Part shown: positions 38,657 to 47,019 of the stretch, in pieces | Numbering within the stretch: position 1 is the stretch's first letter | How the letters are laid out: each line of letters starts with the position of its first letter | NCBI RefSeq assembly: GCF_018614575.1 | Contig: NZ_JAGGOJ010000004.1 | Location: 20,323 to 84,322 of the forward strand | Source: Streptomyces sp. ISL-10 | GTDB lineage: Bacteria; Actinomycetota; Actinomycetes; Streptomycetales; Streptomycetaceae | Length of the DNA: 64,000 nucleotides | Reading direction: 5' to 3' | The notes under the pieces: generated by a model | Database searches by the model: none | What the model saw: the letters and a program-made list of their open reading frames with translations, nothing else | What the model was told of the DNA's origin: nothing | Program-made: the position numbers and the translations under genes

Positions 38657-39704
38657 CCGCGGACGACGGGCGAGCCACCGGGCCGACACCCGGCTGCCCA
38701 CCGGGACGCGGCCGACCGACGGCGGCCGGCCCCTGCCGGGCCGGGCGGAGCGGCGCAGGCTGGCACAGAAGGTCAAGCGCAAACGCCGCCGCTCGGCCGT
38801 CAAGGAGATACCCCTCCTGATCACCGTGGCGCTGGTCATCGCCCTGGTGCTGAAGACGTTCCTGGTGCAGGCCTTCGTCATCCCGTCCGGCTCGATGGAG
38901 CAGACGATCCGCATCCAGGACCGGGTCCTGGTCGACAAGCTCACCCCATGGTTCGGCTCGAAGCCGCAGCGCGGTGACGTCGTTGTCTTCAAGGACCCCG
39001 GCGGCTGGCTGCCGCAGCAGGAGAAACCGCAGACCGACGATCCGGTCGTGGTCAAGCAGGTCAAGCAGATGCTGACCTTCATCGGGCTGCTGCCGTCGGA
39101 CGACGAGCGCGACCTGATCAAAAGGGTCGTGGCGGTCGGCGGGGACACCGTGAAGTGCTGCGACGCGAACGGCCGCGTCACGGTCAACGGCGTAGCGCTG
39201 AACGAGCCCTATCTGCACCCAGGAAACGTTCCGTCGACCATGAAGTTCGATGTGCAGGTGCCAGCCGGGCGGCTCTTCGTGATGGGCGACCACCGCTCCG
39301 ACTCCGCCGACTCCCGGTTCCACCTCGACGAGGAGGGGCAGGGCACCGTCGCGGAGGACCGGGTCGTGGGCCGCGCCGTCTTCATCGCCTGGCCGCTGGA
39401 CCACTGGCGCAGACTGGAGGAGCCGGAGACCTACGCATCCGTGCCCAACGGGCGTGCCGGGGCGAGTGCGGCGGCACCGCAGTCGAATAGTGTGTCGTCC
39501 AAGGATCTGAACGGAATGGTCCTGCTCCCGACCCCTGCGGAACTCCCGCTCGTTATGGGAGTGGTGGGCCTGTTCCTTGTACGGGGCAGGCGGTTCGCGC
39601 GGAGTGAGGAGTGGATGTGGGGGACGTGGCGGTCGGCGCTCGGTCCGGACACGACGATCCAGAGGAGAGGCCGGGGCGACCTCCCGAGCAGCCCTCGGAC
39701 GTGA
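38649..39704 (+). CDS. sipX: Type I signal peptidase SipX
   Basis: A 351-residue signal peptidase with N-terminal helix (LLITVALVIALVLKTFLVQAF), catalytic Ser82 (IPSGSMEQT) and Lys158 (DLIKRVVAVGGD), and box E FVMGDHRSDSADSR. A second C-terminal membrane helix (PAELPLVMGVVGLFLVRGRR) follows, as in other Streptomyces Sips. ATG 38649 lies inside the end of sipW (8-base overlap). The last 31 codons overlap the likely sipY start. Confidence 0.92.
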   Translation: MGNRGRRASHRADTRLPTGTRPTDGGRPLPGRAERRRLAQKVKRKRRRSAVKEIPLLITVALVIALVLKTFLVQAFVIPSGSMEQTIRIQDRVLVDKLTPWFGSKPQRGDVVVFKDPGGWLPQQEKPQTDDPVVVKQVKQMLTFIGLLPSDDERDLIKRVVAVGGDTVKCCDANGRVTVNGVALNEPYLHPGNVPSTMKFDVQVPAGRLFVMGDHRSDSADSRFHLDEEGQGTVAEDRVVGRAVFIAWPLDHWRRLEEPETYASVPNGRAGASAAAPQSNSVSSKDLNGMVLLPTPAELPLVMGVVGLFLVRGRRFARSEEWMWGTWRSALGPDTTIQRRGRGDLPSSPRT

Positions 39705-40531
39705 CGGACGGGGAAGTGCCGATGAGCGGGGACGACGACCAAGCGCCGGAAGACGGCGGTACGGGACAGAAGAAGCAGCGATCCTTCTGGAAGGAACTGC
39801 CGCTCCTGATCGGTATCGCGCTGCTGCTCGCGCTCCTGATCAAGACGTTCCTGGTGCAGGCCTTCTCCATCCCGTCCGAATCGATGATGAACACCCTGCA
39901 GCGCGGCGACCGGGTGCTCGTGGACAAGCTCACCCCCTGGTTCGGCTCGGAGCCCGAGCGCGGCGAGGTCGTCGTCTTCCACGACCCCGGCGGCTGGCTG
40001 GAGGGCGAGCCCACCCCGGAGCCGAACGCGCTGCAGGAGGTCCTCAGCTTCATCGGGCTCATGCCGTCCGCCGAGGAGAAGGACCTCATCAAACGGACGA
40101 TCGCGGTCGAGGGCGACACCGTGGAGTGCAAGAAGGACGGCCCGCTGAAGGTCAATGGCAAGGCGCTGAACGAGCCGTACATCGCCCCGGGCAGCACCCC
40201 GTGCGACGAGCGGTCCTCCTTCGGTCCGCTGACCGTGCCCAAGGACCGGATCTGGGTCATGGGCGACAACCGCCAGAACTCGCAGGACTCCCGGTACCAC
40301 ATGGAGGACGTCAACGGCGGCTTCGTCCCCGTCGACAAGGTGGTCGGACGAGCCGTCGTCGTCGCCTGGCCGCTGAACCGCTGGTCCACGCTTCCCGTGC
40401 CGGGCGCCTTCGACCAGCCGGGAGTGGCCGCGGCACTCTCCTCGGTGCCCGCGGCGCTCGGCCTGGCCGGTGCCTTGCCGATCGTGCTGCGGCGCAGGAG
40501 GAGGCTGACCGACGGGCGTACCGCCGGGTAG
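39611..40531 (+). CDS. sipY: Type I signal peptidase SipY
   Basis: A 306-residue signal peptidase: acidic N-terminal tail, membrane helix (LPLLIGIALLLALLIKTFLV), catalytic Ser91 (IPSESMMNT) and Lys161 (DLIKRTIAVEGD), box E WVMGDNRQNSQDSR, and a C-terminal helix (AALSSVPAALGLAGALPIVL). The GTG 39611 start has GGAG six bases upstream and overlaps sipX by 94 bp; ATG 39722 just past the sipX stop is an alternative that keeps the whole enzyme domain. Confidence 0.9.
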   Translation: MDVGDVAVGARSGHDDPEERPGRPPEQPSDVTDGEVPMSGDDDQAPEDGGTGQKKQRSFWKELPLLIGIALLLALLIKTFLVQAFSIPSESMMNTLQRGDRVLVDKLTPWFGSEPERGEVVVFHDPGGWLEGEPTPEPNALQEVLSFIGLMPSAEEKDLIKRTIAVEGDTVECKKDGPLKVNGKALNEPYIAPGSTPCDERSSFGPLTVPKDRIWVMGDNRQNSQDSRYHMEDVNGGFVPVDKVVGRAVVVAWPLNRWSTLPVPGAFDQPGVAAALSSVPAALGLAGALPIVLRRRRRLTDGRTAG

Positions 40532-40601
40532 TGTGCCGTCCCGGAAGCTGTCCCGGGACCCGCATCCGGGGGACCGGATCTCCGAGGTGAGGAGCGCTGG
40601 A

Positions 40602-41345
40602 ATGAGCGGTGCACGACGTGAGGGCGACGGCCGGGGCAGGCTCGGAGCCGCTTTGTCCGGCATGGCCGTGGCCGTCGGCTGTGTGCTCTTCCTCGGCGGA
40701 TTCGTCTGGGGCGCACTCGTCTACCAGCCGTACACGGTGCCGACCGATTCCATGTCCCCGACAGTGCAGGCGGGCGACCGGGTGCTCGCCGAGCGGATAT
40801 CCGGCGACGAGGTCCGCCGCGGCGACGTGGTCGTCTTCCGCGACAAGCAATGGGGCGACATGCCCATGGTCAAGCGGGTGGTCGGAGTCGGGGGCGACGA
40901 GATCGTCTGCTGCGACGGCGACGGACGTCTGACGATCAACGGCAAGCCCGTCGACGAACCGTATCTGCACATCGAGGGGCCGGCCGCCGAGCGGTTCACC
41001 GCCGAGGTTCCCGAGGGACAGCTGTTCCTGCTCGGCGACGAGCGCAAGGGCTCCCTGGACTCCCGGTCCCACCTCCAGGACGCTGGGCAGGGGTCGGTCC
41101 CCCGCTCGGCCGTGGAGGCACGGCTGGACGCAGTGGCCTGGCCGCTGAGCGGTGGAGCCGTGGAGCGGCCGGAAGGTTTCGCCGCACTGCCCGGCGGGGT
41201 GTCGCAGCCGGGGCCGGTGGGCCTCATGCTGGTGGCCGTCGCGGCCGGAGCAGTGCTCATCGTCGGCGGCGCCGCGTATGGGCCGACGGTCGACCGGCTC
41301 GGCGGGGCGCGGCGCAGGAAGGTGGTGACCGCAGGTGCTGCATGA
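40602..41345 (+). CDS. sipZ: Type I signal peptidase SipZ
   Basis: A 247-residue signal peptidase, the shortest and most divergent of the four. Helix at 20-40 (GMAVAVGCVLFLGGFVWGAL), catalytic Ser50 (VPTDSMSPT) and Lys91 (PMVKRVVGVGGD), box E as FLLGDERKGSLDSR, and a C-terminal helix (VGLMLVAVAAGAVLIVGGAA). ATG 40602 has GAGGTGAGGAG upstream. Its stop overlaps the Nudix gene start. Confidence 0.92.
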   Translation: MSGARREGDGRGRLGAALSGMAVAVGCVLFLGGFVWGALVYQPYTVPTDSMSPTVQAGDRVLAERISGDEVRRGDVVVFRDKQWGDMPMVKRVVGVGGDEIVCCDGDGRLTINGKPVDEPYLHIEGPAAERFTAEVPEGQLFLLGDERKGSLDSRSHLQDAGQGSVPRSAVEARLDAVAWPLSGGAVERPEGFAALPGGVSQPGPVGLMLVAVAAGAVLIVGGAAYGPTVDRLGGARRRKVVTAGAA

Positions 41346-41844
41346 GGCATCGGACGCGCAGACCGGACTGCGGAAGGTCGCCCGGGTCATCCTGCTCGAC
41401 CCCGAGAACCGGATCCTGCTGTTGCACGGCTTCGAGCCGGACGATCCCGACGTCACGTGGTGGTTCACCCCCGGCGGCGGCCTGGAGGGCGACGAGAGCC
41501 GCGAGGAGGCCGCGCTGCGTGAGCTGGCCGAGGAGACCGGGATCACGGAAGTGGAACTGGGCCCCGTGCTCTGGCAGCGGCACTGCTCCTTCCCGTTCGC
41601 CGGGCAGCGCTGGGACCAGGACGAGTGGTACTTCCTGGCGCGTACCACCCGGACCGACGCGGTGCCGCACTCCCTCACGGAGTTGGAGCGCCGAAGCGTC
41701 GCGGGCCTGAGGTGGTGGACCTCCGCCGAACTGTCGGCGGCCCGTGAGACGGTGTACCCGACCAGGCTCGCCGAGCTGCTGCTTACGCTGCTCGACGAAG
41801 GACCTCCGCGTGTTCCAGTGGTGCTCGCCCCGGAAATCGTCTAG
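41335..41844 (+). CDS. Nudix hydrolase
   Basis: A 169-residue Nudix protein with a perfect box, GGLEGDESREEAALRELAEETGI (G-x5-E-x7-REU-x-EE-x-GU), near residues 48-71. Substrate unknown. GTG 41335 lies inside the last codons of sipZ. The gene is conserved after the sip cluster in Streptomyces, but no function link is known. Confidence 0.92.
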   Translation: MLHEASDAQTGLRKVARVILLDPENRILLLHGFEPDDPDVTWWFTPGGGLEGDESREEAALRELAEETGITEVELGPVLWQRHCSFPFAGQRWDQDEWYFLARTTRTDAVPHSLTELERRSVAGLRWWTSAELSAARETVYPTRLAELLLTLLDEGPPRVPVVLAPEIV

Positions 41845-41899
41845 GGACGCGGGACGCTGGCGCACAATAGGGGGACGCAAGGCTGAAGGGGAACATGCC

Positions 41900-42208
41900 A
41901 TGAGCGCCGAGGACCTCGAGAAGTACGAGACCGAGATGGAGCTGAAGCTCTACCGGGAGTACCGAGATGTCGTCGGGCTGTTCAAATTCGTGATCGAGAC
42001 AGAGCGCCGCTTCTACCTCACCAACGACTACGAGATGCAAGTGCACTCGGTCCAGGGTGAGGTCTTCTTCGAGGTCTCGATGGCGGACGCCTGGGTCTGG
42101 GACATGTACCGCCCGGCCAGGTTCGTGAAGCAGGTGCGGGTGCTCACCTTCAAGGACGTGAACATCGAGGAGCTCAACAAGAGCGACCTGGAGCTGCCCA
42201 GCAGCTGA
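41900..42208 (+). CDS. DUF2469 family protein
   Basis: A 102-residue, highly conserved actinobacterial protein: [41 protein letters not shown] and [29 protein letters not shown]. It lies before yraN-comM in most Streptomyces and Mycobacterium. The function is unknown to me. GGGGA lies upstream of the ATG at 41900. Confidence 0.92.
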   Translation: MSAEDLEKYETEMELKLYREYRDVVGLFKFVIETERRFYLTNDYEMQVHSVQGEVFFEVSMADAWVWDMYRPARFVKQVRVLTFKDVNIEELNKSDLELPSS

Positions 42209-42324
42209 CGCAGCCCGTCCGAGTGGCGGAGTTTTCCACAATCCGGCAGTTGTCCACGGTTTTCCACCAAGATCCAAAAGTCCGGCGCCGGTGCATCAGA
42301 GTCGGTGCCGGAGGTGGTGCCGAA

Positions 42325-42687
42325 ATGAACGCGACGGGGGCACTGGGACGGTACGGCGAGGATCTGGCGGCACGGCTGCTGGTCGGGTCCGGAATGCGCC
42401 TGCTGGCGAGGAACTGGCGGTGCGGACGCGCCGGTGAGATCGACATCGTCGCCCGCGACGGCGACGCGGTGGTCGTCTGCGAGGTCAAGACCCGAAGAGC
42501 GGGCTCCTACGAGCATCCGATGGCCGCGGTCACACCGGCCAAGGCGAGACGGCTCAGGCGCCTTGCCGACTGCTGGCTGGAGCGGCACGGAGGGCCGCCG
42601 CCGGGCGGGGTCCGCATCGACCTGGTGGGGGTGCTGCTGCCCAGGCGCGGAGCAGCCGTCGTCGAGCATGCCCGGGGGGTGGCCTGA
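42325..42687 (+). CDS. YraN family endonuclease-fold protein (UPF0102)
   Basis: A 120-residue protein with the restriction-endonuclease-like core [35 protein letters not shown] (E-ID...ExK). Such proteins are conserved with comM and dprA. ATG 42325. The stop overlaps the comM ATG (TGATG), so translation was coupled to the now broken comM. Confidence 0.9.
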   Translation: MNATGALGRYGEDLAARLLVGSGMRLLARNWRCGRAGEIDIVARDGDAVVVCEVKTRRAGSYEHPMAAVTPAKARRLRRLADCWLERHGGPPPGGVRIDLVGVLLPRRGAAVVEHARGVA

Positions 42688-43784
42688 TGGGGTTCGCCCG
42701 TGCCTGTTCGGTGGCGCTCGTGGGCGTCGAAGGTGTGGTCGTCGAGGTCCAGGCGGACCTGGAGCCGGGGGTCGCGGCGTTCACCCTCGTCGGACTGCCC
42801 GACAAAAGCCTTGTGGAGAGCCGCGACAGGGTGCGCGCGGCCGTGGTCAACTCCGGCTGCGAATGGCCGCAGAAGAAGCTCACCGTGGGGCTCAGCCCGG
42901 CCTCCGTGCCCAAGGGCGGGAGCGGCTTCGATCTCGCTGTGGCGAGCGCCGTCCTCGGTGCCGCCGAGCGCATCGACCCGCGCCAGATCGCCGATCTCGT
43001 CCTGATCGGCGAGCTCGGACTCGACGGGCGGGTGCGGCCCGTGCGCGGGGTGCTTCCCGCGGTGCTCGCCGCCGCAGAGGCGGGGTACGAGCACGTGGTC
43101 GTACCCGAGCAGACCGCTGGGGAGGCCGCGCTCGTGCCGGGGGTCTCGGTGCTCGGGGTGCGCAGCCTGCGCCAGCTCATCGCCGTCCTGGCCGACGAGC
43201 CGGTCCCGGACGAGGAGCCCGTCGAGGCGGGCCGCCCGGACGCCATGCTCGCGGGCCTGCTGGTCCCGGGCGCGGGCGTCGGCACCGGACTGGCCGTCGA
43301 CCGGCCGCAGGGCGACGGGCCCGACCTGGCCGACGTGGCGGGCCAGCACACGGCGCGCACCGGGCTTGAGGTCGCGGCGGCGGGCGGACACCACCTCCTG
43401 CTCTCCGGGCCGCCCGGCGCGGGCAAGACGATGCTCGCCGAGCGGCTGCCCGCGGTCCTGCCGCCGCTGACCCGGCGAGAGTCCCTCGAGGTCACGGCGG
43501 TCCACTCGGTGGCCGGCATCCTGCCGCCCGGCGAGCCGCTCGTGCGCACCGCGCCGTACTGCGCCCCGCACCACTCGGCGACGATGCAGGCCCTGGTGGG
43601 CGGTGGCAACGGGCTGCCCAAGCCCGGCGCGGTGTCCTTGGCGCACCGCGGGGTGCTTTTCCTGGACGAAGCGCGGGAGACAGACTTACTCCGCGATCAA
43701 GGTACACGACCGATCCGGTCCAGCGCGGCGGTTCAGCGTGCGGGTGCCAGGGGACGGGCGCGCTCGGTCAGCTCACGGACGTGA
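42687..43784 (+). pseudogene. comM: comM/yifB Mg-chelatase-like gene, 5' part, interrupted by integrative element
   Basis: ComM is a hexameric helicase that extends heteroduplex in natural transformation in other bacteria. Here codons 1-328 (to about 43673) encode the N-terminal domain and Walker A (LLLSGPPGAGKTMLAERLPAV) normally, then stop matching in Walker B: FLDEA continues as RETDLLRDQ, and 36 foreign codons follow to a stop at 43784. The missing part lies at 52288-52932, which resumes LDEAPEFSGKALDALRQ. The break falls at GAAGCGC (43668-43674). The product lacks half of the ATPase. Confidence 0.95.
43654..43694. promoter_or_regulatory. Left attachment site of the element
   Basis: Chromosomal comM sequence (to 43667) joins the 7-bp core GAAGCGC (43668-43674), then element sequence with the arm ACTTACTCCGC (43684-43694). 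That arm is the exact reverse complement of GCGGAGTAAGT at 52269-52279 on the other side. The symmetry centre of the two arms falls between the first and second core bases (G/A). Confidence 0.85.
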
Positions 43785-45070
43785 GGGTTTCGCGCGTGCG
43801 GGCGAAGGGCCGAGAGCATCGCGCGGAACCGGTCGTCGGCCCGGCCAGACTGAACGTGGGGGTAGTCGTCGAGAGCCAGGTGCCAGGTCTGGACAGCTTC
43901 CTCCAGCCGACCTGTCTCCAGCTTCCACTCGGCCAGCATCGAGCGGTGCCGGACCCTGGCTCTGCGGTACACGGTGGGCCTGACCTTCTCGGACTGTTCA
44001 AGGGCACGGATGGCACCCTCACGGTCTCCGAGCTCGTAGCTGACCTGTGAGACGTGGTAGCTCAGGGACGCGGGGTCGTAGGAGCCATGGGCCTTGGCCT
44101 TGGCCTCCGCCTTCTCCATGGCGATCTCTGCCTCACGGAGCATCGCCCATGCCCCGCGCCGGTCACCTGTCTGCGCGGCGGCGTGCGCCTGCTGTCCGGC
44201 GAGGAACGCCCGCATCCTCGGTCCTGCTTCGGGGGAGGCGGCGGACGCTGCGTTGGCGTACCGCAAGGCCGCTGCGCCATGGCCGAGCTCGACCGCTTGG
44301 ACGCTCATGCCGCGCAGCGTGGTGCAGTAGGTGAGATGGTCTCCGGCTGCACCGGCCAGCTCCAGGGCCTTCATGTAGTAGCTCTGGCCGAGCATGTCCA
44401 GGCGCTCGTCAACGGCCATGTACCCGGTCAGGTAGAGGTGATCAGCGGCGGCCGAGAGCATGGCCTTGCGTACGGAATCGCTGGCCGTGGCTTGGAGGTA
44501 CGGGGCGATGTTGTTCACCATGAACGCGGCGGCCATGGGCCGGGCGGTACGCCCGCCGAACTGGTCATCCAGTTCGCTGATCCGTTCAGTCATGGCGATG
44601 ACGGACTCGACCTCGGCGATGCCGATCCGGGTGTGCGGGTTGGTCTTGATCCGTTCGAAGCGTGACAGTACGTCGGGCCAACCGGGGATGGTCAGGGCGA
44701 CCGAGTACAGGCCCCCTGCGAGAACTCCCCTCCGAGATGGGTCCATGTCCATGCTCCCGAGATCGATCAGTCCTGCAACGGTATCCGTCGCCTCGGGCTC
44801 GATGTCGGGCTGATCGGCAAAGCCTGCCTCGAACGCTGTGACCTGCCTGCCGAGCTTGCGGCTGAGGGCCTCCAGCACGACGGGTCGGTACTTGGCCATG
44901 GGGCGTGTGCCGGATAACCAGTGGGATACGGCGGACTCGTCGTACTTCAACCGACGACCGGTCTCCGTTCCGACTCGATTGACCGCACGCGCGAACTCGC
45001 CAAGGTTCCAGCGAGTCTCGGCGTAGAGGGTTGCCAGCTTGTGGTTCGGAGTACGTGCGCGTGCTGCCAT
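43733..45070 (-). CDS. NsdA-like regulator: XRE-type N-terminus plus TPR repeats
   Basis: A 445-residue protein. Residues about 10-85 (KLATLYAETRWNLGEFARAVNRVG, then ESAVSHWLSGTRPMAKYRPVV) resemble the N-terminal DNA-binding part of NsdA encoded at 23822: the Trp-x2-GE/GEL-ARxVNR and V..WL.G..P positions coincide. The rest is TPR-like helices (AALRYANAASAASPEAGPRM, AIRALEQSEKVRP). It is divergent from the cargo with a 192-bp control region, and it ends 58 bp from the left core. It is the likely regulator of the cargo. Confidence 0.75.
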   Translation of the reverse strand: MAARARTPNHKLATLYAETRWNLGEFARAVNRVGTETGRRLKYDESAVSHWLSGTRPMAKYRPVVLEALSRKLGRQVTAFEAGFADQPDIEPEATDTVAGLIDLGSMDMDPSRRGVLAGGLYSVALTIPGWPDVLSRFERIKTNPHTRIGIAEVESVIAMTERISELDDQFGGRTARPMAAAFMVNNIAPYLQATASDSVRKAMLSAAADHLYLTGYMAVDERLDMLGQSYYMKALELAGAAGDHLTYCTTLRGMSVQAVELGHGAAALRYANAASAASPEAGPRMRAFLAGQQAHAAAQTGDRRGAWAMLREAEIAMEKAEAKAKAHGSYDPASLSYHVSQVSYELGDREGAIRALEQSEKVRPTVYRRARVRHRSMLAEWKLETGRLEEAVQTWHLALDDYPHVQSGRADDRFRAMLSALRPHARNPHVRELTERARPLAPAR

Positions 45071-45090
45071 GAAGGCACCCCCCTGGGCCG

Positions 45091-45107
45091 GGTTTCAAAG
45101 GTTTCAA
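45091..45107. promoter_or_regulatory. Tandem GGTTTCAA repeats before the NsdA-like regulator
   Basis: GGTTTCAA at 45091-45098 is repeated at 45100-45107 (9-bp period), 21 bases upstream of the regulator start. It is a likely autoregulatory operator. Confidence 0.5.
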
Positions 45108-45151
45108 GGTACCGCCAGGCTCCTTCCATGTTCACGGCCAGCGCACACCTG

Positions 45152-45241
45152 TTGACTCAGGGTCGTGCCACGCGGGGCGATGAGCAGGACCCTTCCGCCC
45201 CGCGTGGCCAGCCAAGCCGACAGGCGTAGCGAAGCTGCGCC
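45152..45241 (+). promoter_or_regulatory. Cargo promoter region and structured leader with two hairpins
   Basis: A TTGACT (45152-45157) could be a -35 element, though no good -10 follows. Downstream a perfect 13-bp stem pairs 45167-45179 (GCCACGCGGGGCG) with 45196-45208, with a 16-base loop. A second hairpin pairs 45223-45230 with 45234-45241 (GGCGTAGC/GCTGCGCC, one G-T pair), 12 bases before the ribosome site GGAG of the gene at 45263. The first hairpin may cover an attenuator-like terminator. Confidence 0.45.
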
Positions 45242-45262
45242 CCGCCCGGAACGGAGACACAG

Positions 45263-46009
45263 GTGACCACCGTCGACACCGCGACGATCACGGTCGAACT
45301 GCCCGACGCGTTCGACCCGCGCTGGAACCGCCTGCCCGGTATCACCGTGGACGGCAAGAAGATCACCCTCGACCCGGCCGAGTACTTCTTCCGGTTCGAG
45401 GCCAACACCTGGCTGGTCATCGACTGGCAGACCGTGACGGACGGCCTGCTGAACGCGGACGAGACCGAGACCGCCACCGTCGAACAGATGGCGCTGGAGT
45501 TCGTGAAGGCTCACGGCCGCTCGACCAGCGACGCGGGCGAGGTCCTGGCCATCGCCTACCAGGTGTACTCGTACCTGTTCCGGGACGAGCACCTCGCCAC
45601 GCTCGGCCTGCCGGACGTCACGGCCGAGCACCTGAAGATGCTCCGCGAGGCGGCCACGTTCATGGCCCTGAACAAGGTCGAGCTCGACGGCCACATCTCC
45701 AACGTGGGCCCGTGCTGGTTCTTCCCCTCCGCGACCGGCGTGGTCTTCGACCTCTCCGACGAGGGCGGCCAGATGCTGGACGAGGTCTACCACGGCGGGT
45801 GGTTCAACGAGCACCGCCGCATCGAGGGCATCAAGGCCCACGCCGCGCTCGGCGGGCGACTGGTTCACGGCTGCCAGTCCAAGCCCGACCAGACCGGCGG
45901 CGTCGTCGCCCCCTACGGCGCATCGATGGCCACGTTCGGCAAGGAACTCGCCGAGATGAAGGCCGAGTGGATCGAGCAGGTCAACTCCTACCGGGTGACC
46001 GCCGCCTGA
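45263..46009 (+). CDS. Unrecognised cargo protein
   Basis: A 248-residue soluble protein that I do not recognise. Visible features are TITVELPDAFDPRWNRLPGI at the N-terminus, an aromatic stretch EYFFRFEANTWLVIDWQTV, a helical acidic middle, and NVGPCWFFPSATGVVFDL. There is no signal peptide or membrane helix. GTG 45263 has GGAG about 10 bases upstream. Codon use matches the chromosome. It is the first gene of the cargo and follows a structured leader. Confidence 0.75.
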   Translation: MTTVDTATITVELPDAFDPRWNRLPGITVDGKKITLDPAEYFFRFEANTWLVIDWQTVTDGLLNADETETATVEQMALEFVKAHGRSTSDAGEVLAIAYQVYSYLFRDEHLATLGLPDVTAEHLKMLREAATFMALNKVELDGHISNVGPCWFFPSATGVVFDLSDEGGQMLDEVYHGGWFNEHRRIEGIKAHAALGGRLVHGCQSKPDQTGGVVAPYGASMATFGKELAEMKAEWIEQVNSYRVTAA

Positions 46010-46026
46010 TCCCACCGTTGATCCAC

Positions 46027-46061
46027 GGCCCGGGGTGGCAAGCGCGCTGTCGCCCCGGGCC
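46027..46061 (+). terminator. Hairpin between the first two cargo genes
   Basis: GGCCCGGGG (46027-46035) pairs with CCCCGGGCC (46053-46061), 18 bases after the stop at 46009. It may be a partial terminator or processing site giving more transcript of the first gene. Confidence 0.55.
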
Positions 46062-46100
46062 TGGCCCCTGACCCACCCCCGAACGAACGGAACCGCCCCC

Positions 46101-47018
46101 GTGGACAGCAAGCTCACCGCCGCCATCCTCGCCGACATCTGCGCCCGCACCGGCCAGCCGATCCCCGCCCGCGAGGAGATGCGGGTGTGGGACATGTCGG
46201 GTGTCGAGCGCTTGCGCTTCCCCCCGCACATGCGCACCGCGATCTACAAGTACGCCGTCGAACCGTTCGCCAACGAGGACGAGATCCTTCGAGTCGCCCG
46301 CCTGTCCGGCATCCCCGTGCCGGAGGTCATCGGTTCCATCGTCCGAGACGGAACCCTCGGCATGGTCATCGAGGACCTGGGCGAAGAGGTCCGCGAGGCA
46401 CAGGACACGGATGGCATCGTGGCCGCTGTCGCCCTGCACCAAGCGCCCGCCGCCCCGTCGCTCCGGGAGATGGACGAGGACGCGCTTGCCGCTCTGCCCG
46501 AGCTGGCGCTTGGCCATCTGCGCCGCCTGCGTGATGCCGGCCGCTGGAACGAGGACACCGCCGAGCTGTCGTTTGCGCTCGGCTCCCTCGCAGCGTCGGC
46601 GGAGAAGCGGGCGACCGGTGCCGAGCTGGCCCCGTACGGATGGGTGCACTCCGAGTTCCACCCGACCAGCCTCCACATCGGCGAGGACGGCTGGCGCCTC
46701 CTCGACTTCGCCCGTGCGTTCACCGGCCCCGGCCTCCTCGACCTCGCGTCCTGGCATGGCACCACCGGCGACCCGGACCCGGCGAGGTTGCGCGCCTTCA
46801 TCGAGGCGTACGTGAACGCTGGCGGTGACAAGGACGCGCTCGCCGAGCGCGGCGGTCTGCCTGCCGAGCGGTGGGCGCTGGGCTGGCATCGGGTCTGGGC
46901 GAGTGAGTGGTTCATGGAGCAGGCGCTCCGCTGGATCAACAACCCCGAGGATGACCCGCTCTACATCAAGGTCGTCCGTAAGCACCTCCTCGCGGCCGTC
47001 AGGCTGCTGGAGGCGTGA
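46101..47018 (+). CDS. Phosphotransferase-fold protein (APH/choline-kinase superfamily) with altered catalytic motif
   Basis: A 305-residue protein. The Brenner motif HxDxxxxN of aminoglycoside phosphotransferases appears as HSEFHPTS at 183-190: Glu185 stands where the catalytic Asp is, and Ser190 where the metal-binding Asn is. LLDFARAFTGPGLLDLA (about 200-216) matches the IDW-E..G.p.DLA metal motif with Asp202. The N-terminal ATP lobe is recognisable only loosely (AIYKYAVEPFANEDEIL). Either an unusual kinase or a non-catalytic relative. GTG 46101 has a weak ribosome site. The next gene starts one base after the stop. Confidence 0.7.
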   Translation: MDSKLTAAILADICARTGQPIPAREEMRVWDMSGVERLRFPPHMRTAIYKYAVEPFANEDEILRVARLSGIPVPEVIGSIVRDGTLGMVIEDLGEEVREAQDTDGIVAAVALHQAPAAPSLREMDEDALAALPELALGHLRRLRDAGRWNEDTAELSFALGSLAASAEKRATGAELAPYGWVHSEFHPTSLHIGEDGWRLLDFARAFTGPGLLDLASWHGTTGDPDPARLRAFIEAYVNAGGDKDALAERGGLPAERWALGWHRVWASEWFMEQALRWINNPEDDPLYIKVVRKHLLAAVRLLEA

Positions 47019-47019
47019 C

